From assembly GCF_934636665.1 (NCBI RefSeq), contig NZ_CAKUAT010000010.1:32016-96015 (forward strand): a DNA stretch of 64,000 nucleotides. Direction: 5' to 3'. The translations under genes were made by a program, and so were the position numbers. Source of the stretch: an uncultured Senegalimassilia sp. GTDB taxonomy: Bacteria > Actinomycetota > Coriobacteriia > Coriobacteriales > Eggerthellaceae. The notes beneath the pieces were generated by a model that saw only the letters and a program-made list of their open reading frames with translations, did no database searches and was not told the DNA's origin. Shown here in pieces: positions 35,394-45,200 of this stretch (its first letter is position 1; each line of letters starts with the position of its first letter).

Positions 35394-36320
35394 TTACACG
35401 CGCACGGCCTCGGGGTAGGACCACCTGTCGCGCTGCGACACCACCGCGACCAGCTCATCGGGCACCCCGGCATCGCGCACGCTGGCGGCGAGCACGCCGC
35501 AGAACGGCAGCTCGGAGGTATCGTGACCAAGGTCGATCACGGCCATGCCGGCCTGGGACAGATCGAGCGCATCATGGTATTTGACCTCGCCCGCCACGAG
35601 CACGTCGGCGCCGGCGGCAAGGGCGGCGCGACCCGTGGGGCCCGCCGATCCCGTGCAGGTGACGACGGTCCGCGCCACGCGATCGAAGCTCCCCCACACG
35701 CGCGGCGCGCGGCCGAACACGCTCGTGCAGCGCGCGGCAAGCTGGCCAAGCGTCATCTTCTCGGCGGGAGCGCACAGCTGGCCGTAGCCCTTCTCGGCAC
35801 AGCCGGCCTTCGGCTCCACCACCCCGCGCAGCGACAGCCCCAGCATGCCGGGCAGCATGCGCTGGGCGCGGGCGGAAACGTCGAGGGCGGTATGGAAGTT
35901 CATGAGCGCCACACCGCGCTGGATGGCGCGATACACCACGGCGCCGGAGTTCAGCGCCGGCGACGATGCCGGCTGGAACGACGTGGGCGGCGTCAAATAA
36001 GCCGGATGATGCGTGACGAGCACGTTCGCACCCGCGTCTGCGGCCGCATCGATAGCGCCTACCGTAGGATCGAGCGCCACGGCCACCGCTCGCACCGGCG
36101 CGGCAGGGTCGCCCACCAGAAGGCCGGTGCGGTCCCACTCCTCGGCGTCGGCCGCCGGAAACTCAGCCAAGAGCGCCTGCTCAAGCGCGCCCACCGAAAG
36201 TTGGAAGCTTTTGGCACGCAAACCGCCGACCTCCACGCGCAACAGCTCAGACTTGCCTTCGCCCTGCACGCCCTTTTCCTTGGAACCTTCGATCTTGATC
36301 TTCTTCGAAGCCATGTCCAT
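35394..36320 (-). CDS. Nif3-like dinuclear metal centre protein
   Basis: A 308-residue member of the Nif3/YbgI/DUF34 family. Metal-binding motifs include ANVLVTHHPAYL, MNFHTALD and a late GEVKYHDAL. WDRTGLLVGDPAAPVRAVAV matches the family opening after an N-terminal extension of about 40 charged residues (SKKIKIEGSKEKGVQGEGKS). The enzymatic role is not settled; some relatives have GTP cyclohydrolase-related or hydrolase annotations. Two candidate ATGs, 36320 and 36314, follow GGAAGGAC; I took the first. Precedes the zinc-ribbon gene. Confidence 0.85.
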   Translation of the reverse strand: MDMASKKIKIEGSKEKGVQGEGKSELLRVEVGGLRAKSFQLSVGALEQALLAEFPAADAEEWDRTGLLVGDPAAPVRAVAVALDPTVGAIDAAADAGANVLVTHHPAYLTPPTSFQPASSPALNSGAVVYRAIQRGVALMNFHTALDVSARAQRMLPGMLGLSLRGVVEPKAGCAEKGYGQLCAPAEKMTLGQLAARCTSVFGRAPRVWGSFDRVARTVVTCTGSAGPTGRAALAAGADVLVAGEVKYHDALDLSQAGMAVIDLGHDTSELPFCGVLAASVRDAGVPDELVAVVSQRDRWSYPEAVRV

Positions 36321-36353
36321 CAAGTCCTTCCATGCGATGAGGCTTCCCTTGGA

Positions 36354-36403
36354 ATGACCGGGGCTGCATGCCCCGGTCATGCGCCCCGACGCTTCGTCGG
36401 GGC
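36354..36403 (-). terminator. double hairpin after the PHP gene
   Basis: Two adjacent perfect hairpins: ATGACCGGGG/CCCCGGTCAT (36354-36380) and GCCCCGAC/GTCGGGGC (36383-36403). They follow the PHP phosphoesterase stop (36415) and precede the Nif3-like start (36320), so they probably separate two transcripts. Confidence 0.6.
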
Positions 36404-36414
36404 TTTCGCCGCTT

Positions 36415-37227
36415 TTACTCTAGCGCAATCTGGCGCCGATCGCCTGTTGAGGTGGGAACCGTCACGCAGCGGTAGCCCGCCTCGTACATGGCCGCGAGCC
36501 CGGGCATGAGGTTGCGATCGACCACGGCCGGGTCATGCGCGTCGGTGCCGATGGAGCACGGGATGCCGGCGCGGCAGAACGTGCGCAGAAGGTCGGGCGC
36601 GGGGAACAGCTCGGCGCACGCATAAGTAAGCCCCGAGGTGTTCACCTCCACCATGCGGCCGCTCGATTGCACAGCCTCGGCAGCTTCATCGTAGAGCGGC
36701 TGAGGGTTGAAGCTGGGACGATAGCCGAACTTCTTCACCAGATCGGGATGCGCCATGCACGTGAAGGGCATATCAGTGCAGCTGGCGGCCTGGCACCACA
36801 CCTCGAAATAGCGGCGCCATACGGAATCGACACCCACGTCGTGCCAGCGCGCCTCCTGAGCCGGGTCGTCGAAGGCCCAGCCGTCAAGATAGTGCACGCT
36901 GCCGAGCACGTGGATGAAGTTGGAGAAGTCGAGCGCGGAGAAGTCGCGGTCCTCCTGCGCGCCGAGCCAGTCGATCTCGCAGCCGGGGATGACCTGCATC
37001 TCGGGATGCGCGGCGGCCGCTGCGGCGATATCGATGAGGTAATCGGGCAGGCGATCCCACGCCATGGAGACCACGTTGTCGGGATCCATGGCCGCCGACA
37101 TGGGGTAATGCTCGGTGACGGCGATGGCGCCGAGCTTGGCGGCCGCGGCGGCGTCCACCAGCTCGGCCACCGTGCCGTGGCCGTGGCCGGTGTAGTTCGT
37201 ATGCGTGTGCATGGTTACCAGTTCCAT
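36415..37227 (-). CDS. PHP-domain phosphoesterase (HisJ-type histidinol-phosphatase family)
   Basis: A 270-residue metal-dependent phosphoesterase. PHP metal motifs are visible: MHTHTNYTGHGHG, AVTEHYPM, PGCEIDWLG, VLGSVHYLDGWAF, CMAHPDLVKKFG and SIGTDAHDP. It is similar in size and order to HisK/HisJ histidinol-phosphatases, but no other his gene is nearby, so a different phosphoester substrate is possible. ATG 37227 has AAAGGAG upstream. Confidence 0.85.
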   Translation of the reverse strand: MELVTMHTHTNYTGHGHGTVAELVDAAAAAKLGAIAVTEHYPMSAAMDPDNVVSMAWDRLPDYLIDIAAAAAAHPEMQVIPGCEIDWLGAQEDRDFSALDFSNFIHVLGSVHYLDGWAFDDPAQEARWHDVGVDSVWRRYFEVWCQAASCTDMPFTCMAHPDLVKKFGYRPSFNPQPLYDEAAEAVQSSGRMVEVNTSGLTYACAELFPAPDLLRTFCRAGIPCSIGTDAHDPAVVDRNLMPGLAAMYEAGYRCVTVPTSTGDRRQIALE

Positions 37228-37430
37228 GCGGGCTCCTTTCATTATGCAAAACCTGCCAACGCGGTGCGGCGGATTCACGGGCCGGCGGGTTCGCTTGGCG
37301 AGGCGCGGCATCGCGGGGGCGGGGGCGGCTGCCGCAGGCGATGAGCGACGGTGAAAACCGTTGCGCTCAGCAGCCCGTCGGCGGGGGCGAACCTAGTCGG
37401 GGCCGCCTTCCGGCAGCCCCGAGCGATTCC

Positions 37431-38639
37431 CTATTCCCAGTTCAAAACCGAGTCGATGGCGTCCAGGAACGCCTGCACGTCCTCGGCGGTGGTGTAACGG
37501 CCCATGGAGATGCGCAGCGCCCCGTGGGCGGCGTCCGCATCGATGCCGATGGCACGCAGCACGTGGCTGGGCTCAAGCGAATGCGAGCTGCACGCCGATC
37601 CGCCCGAGACGCCGAAGCCGCGCATGTCGAAGCGTAGGATGAGCGTTTCGCTTTCCAGCGCATCGACGAGCACGTGCACGATGTTGGGCAGGTAGTCCTG
37701 CGAGCCGGGATCGACTTGAACCGTAGGACGGACGCCGGGCTTTTCGGCAAGCGCGGCGTAGAGCTTGTCGCGAAGAGCCCCCAGGCGCGCCTGCTCGTCA
37801 GCCTGCTTCTCCTGGACGACCTGGATGGCCGCGGCGAAACCCGCCACGCCGCAGACGTTCTGCGTGCCGCTGCGACGACCGGCCTCCTGGCCGCCTCCAA
37901 GCATGAAGGCGTCGAAGGGGGTGCGGCTTTTCACGTACAGCGCGCCGACGCCCTTCGGGCCACCCACCTTGTGAGCGGAAAACGATGCGGCGTCGCAGCC
38001 CCAATCAACCACGTTGACGGGCACCTTGCCAAGCGCCTGCGTGGCGTCGGTGTGGAACAGCGCGCCTGCGGCGTGCGCCGTGCGGGCAAGCTCGGCCACG
38101 GGCTGCACCGAACCGACCTCGGAGTTCGCCGCCATGACGCTGACGAGCACCGTTTCGGGGCGCATAACCTGCTCAAGCGCGGCTACGGTTATGAAGCCGT
38201 TGCGATCGGGCTGCACGCGCGTGACCGAGAAGCCCATCTGCTCGAGGCGCTTGGCCGGGGCCAGGACCGCATCGTGCTCGATGGCGCTAACCACCACGTG
38301 CGGCTGGGCGCCGCCCGCGCCGCCGAGGCGTCGGACATGGGCTGCCGCCTGCGCCAGCCCGATGATGGCGGCGTTGTCGGCCTCGGTGGCGCCGCTGGTG
38401 AGAACCACCTCGTCGGGACGCGTGGCGCCTAAAGCGCGCGCGATAGCGCGACGAGCATCCTCGAGCGCGGAGAACGCCGCGCGGCCGGGGACGTGCAGGC
38501 TGTTGGCGTTGCCGCCGAAGGCGATGTTTGCGCGGCCGGGCACCATGTAAGGCGCCATAGCCTGAGCAGCTTCCTCGCAAAGCGGGGCCGTTGCCGCGTA
38601 GTCAAGGTATACGTAGTTTTCCGGGACCTTCGCCACCAT
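37431..38639 (-). CDS. cysteine desulfurase (NifS/IscS family)
   Basis: A 402-residue PLP enzyme that moves sulfur from cysteine to Fe-S or thiolation pathways. VYLDYAATAPLCEEA opens the protein, the PLP lysine is in SAHKVGGPKGVGALYV, HTDATQALGKVPVN supports the cofactor, and the active-site cysteine loop is SGGSACSSHSLEPSHVL, a longer loop of the IscS type. No iscU or mnmA gene is adjacent. It starts seven bases after the rpe stop. The open frame before 38639 overlaps rpe and is not coding. Confidence 0.93.
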   Translation of the reverse strand: MVAKVPENYVYLDYAATAPLCEEAAQAMAPYMVPGRANIAFGGNANSLHVPGRAAFSALEDARRAIARALGATRPDEVVLTSGATEADNAAIIGLAQAAAHVRRLGGAGGAQPHVVVSAIEHDAVLAPAKRLEQMGFSVTRVQPDRNGFITVAALEQVMRPETVLVSVMAANSEVGSVQPVAELARTAHAAGALFHTDATQALGKVPVNVVDWGCDAASFSAHKVGGPKGVGALYVKSRTPFDAFMLGGGQEAGRRSGTQNVCGVAGFAAAIQVVQEKQADEQARLGALRDKLYAALAEKPGVRPTVQVDPGSQDYLPNIVHVLVDALESETLILRFDMRGFGVSGGSACSSHSLEPSHVLRAIGIDADAAHGALRISMGRYTTAEDVQAFLDAIDSVLNWE

Positions 38640-38646
38640 GGGACGC

Positions 38647-39351
38647 CTACGCCTCCTTGGATGCCAGCGCGGCGACGCGCGCCGCCTCTGCAGCCTGCGT
38701 GACCTGCGCGATGGCAGCCGCAGGGTCTTCGGCGCCGCACACGGCCGAGCCGCACACGAGCACATCGGCGCCGGCAGCAGCCACGAGCGGAGCGGTTTTC
38801 ACGCCGATGCCGCCATCGACCTCGATGAGCGGCGCCGCGCCCACCGCGCGGGCGAGCTCGACCGTGCGCGCAACCTTGCGCTCGGAGCCCTCGATGTAGC
38901 TTTGGCCGGAGAAGCCGGGCTCTACGGACATGATGAGCACCATGTCGAGCTGTGCCATGACCGGGGCGAGCACCTCGACGGGGGTGTGGGGTTTGACGGA
39001 CGCGGCGGCCTTGGCGCCGGCGGCGTGGATCATCTCGACCGCGCGCTCGAGCTGGTAGCCCGCGGCGGCCTCGGCATGCACGGTGACGATATCGGCGCCC
39101 GCCTCGAGGAACCACGGCAGCTGCTCAAGCGGATTGGAGATCATGAGATGCACGTCGAGCGGCATGTCGGTGATCTTCTTCAGCTGCTTGACCACGGGCA
39201 CGCCCATGGTGAGGTTCGGCACGAAATGGCCGTCCATGACATCGACATGGACGTAGCCGGCGCCGCCGGATTCGATGGCGGCGATGTCGCGCTGGAGGTT
39301 CATGAAGTCCGCCGACAGGATGGACGGCGCGATTTTAACCGGTTGGAACAC
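38647..39351 (-). CDS. rpe: ribulose-phosphate 3-epimerase
   Basis: A 234-residue TIM-barrel enzyme of the pentose phosphate pathway. IAPSILSADFMNLQRDI, HVDVMDGHFVPNLTMGVPVV, DVHLMISNPLEQ, a variant of the usual M-T-V-x-P-G-F-G-G-Q (here MSVEPGFSGQSYIEGS) and EVDGGIGVKTAPLV are present. I chose GTG 39351 because GGAAGGGG lies six bases upstream; an in-frame TTG at 39372 has no such site. Upstream of, and likely co-transcribed with, the cysteine desulfurase. Confidence 0.92.
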   Translation of the reverse strand: MFQPVKIAPSILSADFMNLQRDIAAIESGGAGYVHVDVMDGHFVPNLTMGVPVVKQLKKITDMPLDVHLMISNPLEQLPWFLEAGADIVTVHAEAAAGYQLERAVEMIHAAGAKAAASVKPHTPVEVLAPVMAQLDMVLIMSVEPGFSGQSYIEGSERKVARTVELARAVGAAPLIEVDGGIGVKTAPLVAAAGADVLVCGSAVCGAEDPAAAIAQVTQAAEAARVAALASKEA

Positions 39352-39473
39352 GTTTGGCCCCTTCCCTTCCAAGCTCTTAGGTTATGTGCGTATTCTACCG
39401 CACCTGCGCCAAGGCAGCGGCGGCGCGGGCGCGGCGGGCATATAATGCTGACAAGAACGAGGAAAGGGGCTTC

Positions 39474-39944
39474 ATGGACGGCGACCGCCCGACATATTAC
39501 AGCTACTTCACCCCCGCCGGACCCATCACCGTGGCGGCGAACGGACGGGCCATCACGCGCATAGCCTTGGGAAAAGCCCCGCTTGCGGGCGTTCGCGCGC
39601 CGAGCGAGCTGACGAACAAGGCCGCGACGCAGGTGCAGGAGTATCTGGCCGGCAAGCGCACGTCGTTCTCCCTGCCGCTAAGCCCCTGCGGAACGGCGTT
39701 TCAACAGCAGGTGTGGAATGCGGTGGCCGACATTCCCTACGGGCAAACCGCAACGGCGGCCGATATCGCCTGCCGCATCGGACATGCCGGCGCGCACCGG
39801 GCGGTGGGCGCGGCGGCGCGCGCATGCCCGTTCGCCATCGCGGTACCGCTGCATAGGCTGGTCCGCGCCAACGGCCAACCATGGGGCGAGGGAAAACCCG
39901 CGCGCGTGCGCGGCGCTTTGCTCAAGCTCGAGCAAAGCCGCTGA
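39474..39944 (+). CDS. alkyltransferase-like protein (MGMT/Ogt fold lacking the acceptor cysteine)
   Basis: A 156-residue protein of the O6-methylguanine-DNA methyltransferase family. The reduced N-terminal domain (about 1-65) precedes the DNA-binding domain: FQQQVWNAVADIPYGQTATA (76-95) and the arginine-finger helix GAHRAVGAAARACPF. The universal PCHRV active site is PLHRLV (125-130), so Leu126 replaces the alkyl-acceptor Cys; the usual Asn before it is Cys118. It therefore should bind but not repair alkylguanine, like ATL proteins (which commonly have Trp or Ala here), which pass lesions to nucleotide excision repair. GAGGAAAGGGG precedes ATG 39474. Divergent from rpe; mfd lies 2.3 kb away. 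Confidence 0.85.
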   Translation: MDGDRPTYYSYFTPAGPITVAANGRAITRIALGKAPLAGVRAPSELTNKAATQVQEYLAGKRTSFSLPLSPCGTAFQQQVWNAVADIPYGQTATAADIACRIGHAGAHRAVGAAARACPFAIAVPLHRLVRANGQPWGEGKPARVRGALLKLEQSR

Positions 39945-40079
39945 TTCCGAAGCGACCTGCCGGGACGAAGACGGCGACGAGCTTCGCAGCCGCTTCGGCA
40001 TCGCGCAGACCGCGAATAGCGAGGAAGCCGCCGGCTTGCAGACACCGATCGGCAACGGCGACGAAAGGAGATCGCGGAC

Positions 40080-42083
40080 ATGTCGAAATTCGTGATGCCC
40101 ATAACCACGGCGGTATTGCTGTTCCCGCTGATAGCGGCGCTGATCACCGCCCCGTTTCTCATCTACAAGTATCGCAAGGTGGGGAGCGTTCCGTGGCTTC
40201 ATGCCGCGGCGATGTACTCGTTCGTGTTCTACCTGATGTGCGCATACTTCCTAGTGCTGTTGCCGCTGCCGGCCGATCGCACGGCGGTGGTCGCGTACGC
40301 TCAGACGCCGCAGCTTGTCCCATTCCAGTTCGTGCGCTCGTTTCTGGCCGAAACCACCGCACGCCTCGACGATCCCTCCACCTGGCTCGCCGCCATCTGC
40401 GACCCGTATATGTACGAGGCGTTTTTCAATGTGCTGCTGCTAGTGCCGCTCGGCGCGTACCTGCGCTACTACTTCCACCGACCTTGGTGGCAGACGCTCC
40501 TGATAGGCTTTTGCGTGACGCTGTCGTTCGAGACGACGCAGCTCACCGGCATCTGGGGCATCTACGAGCACCCGTATAGGCTCTTCGACGTGGACGATTT
40601 GATGACGAACACGCTGGGATGCATGGTCGGGTTCTGGCTTGCCGGGCCGGTCATGCGCGTGCTGCCCGATGTCCGCGTTGCCGCACGGCAGGCCGCCGAG
40701 CGCGGAACGACCGCATCCGCCACGCGGCGCGCGCTGACGTTCGGGCTCGACCTTGCGCTTTCGCAAGCGCTTGCCGGGTGCGGCTATTTCGCCGTGCACG
40801 CTGTGAACGGAAGCCGGCTGCTTTCAGGCTTCGGTATCGAGCACGCCACGTTCTGGACATGCGAATGCGCGGCCATCGCCGCGGTGTTCGCCTTGTTCCC
40901 TGTGATCACGCGCGGACAGACGCCCGCGCAAAAGCTGCTGCGCCTGCGCATCGTTCGACCCGATGCCGCGCCCGCATCCGGCGGGCAAATCGTCTGCCGT
41001 TACGCCACCTTGTTCGCCATCGAGCTACTGCCCGCATGGGCGTTCGGGCTGGTCGCAGGCGTAGACGATATCCCTACCACTCCCGCCGAGCTGCGCGCGC
41101 TCGCGTCGCTGTGCGTGCACGATAAGACGGCCTTGACCCTTATATGGTGCGCTGGCGTGCTCGCATGGGCGGCCACGCTCGCCGTGCGCGCATGGCGGGC
41201 CTGGCGCGGGCGGGCGCCGTTCATCATGCTCAACGGCCTTATCAGCGATACCCGCATCATGACCGAGGATGGCATCAAGCAGATTCGCGAGCGCACGCAC
41301 GTGCTCGATGTGGGCAAGGTTGCCGAATTAGAGCAGCGCATCGCGGCTGGCGGAACTTCGCTTGGCGCATTGATGGAGCGCGCCGGATGCGCCATAGCCG
41401 ACCAAATGCGATCGTGGGTTCCCGACCCAGCGCCGATCTTGATCTTAACGGGAAGCGGAAACAACGGCGGCGACGGCTGGGTATGCGGACGTGCGCTCGC
41501 GCAAGCCGGATGGCCCGTTGCGCTTGCGTGCCCGCGACCGCCCGAGCAGCTTTCCGCCGAGCCTGCGCGAACGGCTGCGCTCGAGGCGGTTACCGCCGCC
41601 GAAGCGCACGGATGGCCGCTTTCCGTGCTGGTCGCGCCGACGCCGGAAGAGCTGTCCCGCGAGTTCGATCGCGCCAGCGGCGTGGTCGACGCCATCCTTG
41701 GGACAGGCTTCTCCGGTATGCAGGTGCGCGAACCATACGCAACCTGGATGCAGCTTGCGAACCGCCGGCGATTCCACGGCAAGCTGACCCGCAAGCGGAT
41801 AGGCGGCGCGCGACATCCGCAGGCCGGCAAGCGCACACCGGCTCATGCGAAGGCGGCGGGCAAGGCGAAGGACGCGCCGTTCACCATAGCGGCCGATGTC
41901 CCCTCCGGCGTTTCGGCGCAAACCGGCGATGCCGCCCTACCCCGCATCTATGCCGACGAAACCGTCACCATGATCGTGTACAAGCCAGGCCTGCTTACCC
42001 GCAAGGCCGCCCCCATGACCGGCGCTGTGCAGCTTGCTCCCCTCGTTGATGACGTCGAGCGCTACCTTGACACAATGATGTGA
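40080..42083 (+). CDS. fusion protein: VanZ-like + RDD membrane domains + NAD(P)HX epimerase (YjeF_N)
   Basis: A 667-residue protein in one uninterrupted frame. Residues 1-195 form a VanZ-like multi-helix membrane domain (FETTQ at 150-154, FDVDDLMTNTLG at 169-180). Residues 218-375 form an RDD-like membrane domain (GLDLALSQ, TRGQTPAQKLLRLRIV). Residues 408-665 form a YjeF_N/NnrE epimerase: LDVGKVAELEQRI, GSGNNGGDGWVCGRALAQAG (458-477), VVDAILGTGFSG, ADVPSGVSAQTG. The epimerase converts R-NAD(P)HX to the S form; the NnrD dehydratase half that is often fused is absent. An epimerase tethered to VanZ and RDD domains is unusual; VanZ is linked to glycopeptide tolerance. A Lys/Arg-rich insert lies near 565-600. 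Good Shine-Dalgarno sequence (AAAGGAGA). Confidence 0.85.
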   Translation: MSKFVMPITTAVLLFPLIAALITAPFLIYKYRKVGSVPWLHAAAMYSFVFYLMCAYFLVLLPLPADRTAVVAYAQTPQLVPFQFVRSFLAETTARLDDPSTWLAAICDPYMYEAFFNVLLLVPLGAYLRYYFHRPWWQTLLIGFCVTLSFETTQLTGIWGIYEHPYRLFDVDDLMTNTLGCMVGFWLAGPVMRVLPDVRVAARQAAERGTTASATRRALTFGLDLALSQALAGCGYFAVHAVNGSRLLSGFGIEHATFWTCECAAIAAVFALFPVITRGQTPAQKLLRLRIVRPDAAPASGGQIVCRYATLFAIELLPAWAFGLVAGVDDIPTTPAELRALASLCVHDKTALTLIWCAGVLAWAATLAVRAWRAWRGRAPFIMLNGLISDTRIMTEDGIKQIRERTHVLDVGKVAELEQRIAAGGTSLGALMERAGCAIADQMRSWVPDPAPILILTGSGNNGGDGWVCGRALAQAGWPVALACPRPPEQLSAEPARTAALEAVTAAEAHGWPLSVLVAPTPEELSREFDRASGVVDAILGTGFSGMQVREPYATWMQLANRRRFHGKLTRKRIGGARHPQAGKRTPAHAKAAGKAKDAPFTIAADVPSGVSAQTGDAALPRIYADETVTMIVYKPGLLTRKAAPMTGAVQLAPLVDDVERYLDTMM

Positions 42084-42204
42084 TCGGGGCGCGCGCCACG
42101 TGGCAGGGCGCGCGAAGCCGATCCCGCCTGACGGTAATGCGAGCCGATGCTTCGGTGCACTTGCCTAGCAGTCTCTCCTCTTCGCTTGCTACGCGCCCTG
42201 AACG

Positions 42205-45200
42205 CTACTCCTCGCCGTGCATTTCCCGTAGGAACTTCGCCACGGGGCCGAACAGGTTGTCCTTTTCCGTAAGACGGAAATACTTCAAAGGCAGTTGCAG
42301 CTTGCGCTTGTCCGACAGATAGCGGCCGCCGGCGCGGCGCAAGGGCACCATCCTGTCGCGGGGGATGTCGATGGGTTCCACCACCAACTTGCCGGCAACC
42401 ACCGACACCGTTTTGATGTGGTGCTCGTTGGCGAACGCCTTGATGCGCGCCTTTTCGAACAGGTTCTGCGCCTCCTGAGGCATATCGGAACGCTTGCCCG
42501 CCAAGTCGTTGTAGATGTCCTCCACGGCGCCGACAGTTGCAGCGCTTGCGATCTTGCGATACCACAGCACCCGCTCGTCGGCTTCTGGCACATATTCCTC
42601 GGACAGATACGTGCGGCCCGGCAGGTTCACGGTGATGTCGGACAGCGCCGGCGGCAGCCCCTCGGCGGCCTTCAGGTCACCCTCGCGCGTGGCGTTCACG
42701 GCCGCGCCGAGCATCTGCGCGAACAGATCGAAACCCACCGCGGACATGTTGCCGGACTGCTCGGCGCCCATCAGACTGCCGGCACCGCGAATCTCAAGGT
42801 CGCGCATGGCGATGCGCATGCCGCTTCCCAGGTCGGTATGCTCGTCCAACGCCGTCAGACGTGCCTGCGCCTCCTCGGTAAGGTTGACGTGCTCGGGGAA
42901 CATGAAGAACGCGTACGCCTGGGTGGAGCCGCGGCCCACGCGCCCCTTCAGCTGATACATCTGCGCCAGGCCCAAACGCTGCGAATCCTCGATGATGAGC
43001 GTGTTCGTGTGCGGGTTGTCGATGCCGGACTCGATGATGGTGGTTGCCACCAGCACATCGAGCTGTCCGGCGGAAAACTCCTCCATCACCTTCTCCAGCG
43101 AGTCCTTGTCCATCTGCCCGTGTGCCACGCCCACGCGCGCCTCCCCGGCTGCGGCCTGCACGCGTCTCACCGCTTCCTCGATGGATCGGACGCGGTTGGA
43201 GACGTAGTACACCTGGCCGCCTCGGGCAAGCTCGCGCCTGATGGCGGCGCTGACCACATCGGGATCCCACTCGCCGACGTGCACTTCGACGGGGCGGCGG
43301 TCGTCGGGCGGCGTGAGGATGAGGCTCATATCGCGCACACCCGACAGCGACATCTGCATGGTACGCGGAATAGGCGTTGCCGAAAGCGTGAGCACGTCAA
43401 TGCTCTCGCGAAGATTCTTCATCTGCTCCTTGTGACCTACGCCGAAGCGCTGCTCCTCGTCGATGATCACCAGGCCCAGGTCATGGGGGTTCACATCGCG
43501 CGACAGCAGGCGATGCGTGCCTACGAGCACATCCACGCTACCGTCCGCGAAACCTTTAAGCGCCGCAGCCTGCTGCTGCGGCGTGCGGAAGCGGCTGAGC
43601 ACCTCGACGGTCACGCCGAACGGCTCGAAGCGGTCCTTGAAGTTCGTGAAGTGCTGCTGCGCCAAGATGGTGGTCGGGCACAGCACCATGACCTGCTTCT
43701 TATCCTGCGTGGCGGCGAAGGCGGCGCGCAGCGCCACCTCGGTTTTCCCGAAGCCGACGTCGCCGCACACCAGGCGATCCATGGGCTTTGCGCTGCGCAT
43801 GTCGGCCTTGACATCGGCGATGGCGGCCAGCTGATCTGGGGTTTCCCGATACGGGAACGCCTCCTCCATCTCGAACTGCGCCGGCGTGTCGGGACCGAAG
43901 GTGTAGCCTTGCGCGCTGGCCCGACGCGCGTACACGTCAACCAGGTCGAAAGCAAGCTTTTTAGTGGCCGCGCTCGCCTTCTTCATGGCGCGCGACCAGT
44001 CGGCCGTGTTCAGGCGGGTGCATCGCGGCGTGGAGCCCTCGGGGCCGACGTAGCGCGTGACCCGGTCGAGCTGCTCGACCGGTACAAACAGCTTGTCGCC
44101 TTCGGCGTATTCCAGCAGCAGGTAATCGCGTGCCGTGCCGTCGATCTCGCGACGCACCAGCTCCTTGAAGTGCGCGATGCCGTGCTGCGCGTGCACAACG
44201 TAATCGCCCGGCTTGTACGGAAACGTGATCTCGGTGATGTCGATATGGCGGCTAGGACGCGCGGTGGAGGCCCCTTGGGTGTCGGACACGCTAACCATTC
44301 CCAGCTTCGCCTTCGGGATGATCATTCCCAACGGGATGTCCACGTCGACGACGTTGACGACCCCGCGGCGCAGGCGGCGCTTCTTCTGCCCGTCGGTGTC
44401 ATCTGGGTTTTCCTCGGCGTCGAGCCATTCTTGGATGGGAAGGCCGTGATCGACGAAGGCGAGCATCATATCGGCACGGCTTCGGCGGTTCGGAGCGCTG
44501 AACACCACCGTGTAGCCGTCATCGACGAGCGTGCGCAGACGGCCGAACAGCTTATCGGGATGGCCCGCCGCCTCGACGCGCTTCACCGGCAGCTCGACAT
44601 CCACGTTGCCGCCCACGCGCATGATGGATACGTACGTTGCACGCTGGCACTCGCCAAAGCTGACCTGCGGAGCCGGGCAGAACAGCCCCTCAAGGGCGAT
44701 GTTGGTGCCTTTGGCCTTCGCTTCCAATTCCTCGCCGGCGTGCATCATGTCATCGAACAGGCTTCGCGGCTCGATGAGCACCGAAAGCGCATCGCGTCGC
44801 AAATAGGCGCCCAACGTGACCGGCTTGTCATAGAGATACGGCAGCAGCACGTCGCTTCCCTCGAAGCGCAAACCGCCCTCGGCGTTTTCCAGATGCTCGG
44901 AAACGCTGCGAAGCGCAGGGTTGGTTCCCGCCAGCGCCGCAAGCTTCTTGCGTGCGCGCGCCAGGCCCGATTTGCTACAAGAGAACTCAACGACGGGATA
45001 GATTTCCACGCTTTGCATGCTTGAAATGGTCTGACCCGTGGAGGGCACGATGCGGCGGATCTCGTCCAGCTCGTCGCCGAAAAAGTCAAGGCGAACGGGA
45101 AAGCTCAAGTTTCCAGGGTATACATCCACGGTGCCACCACGCGTGCAAAAGGTGCCAGGGCCGTCAAGATCGCCGGTATTGGAGAACCCACGCGATTCCA

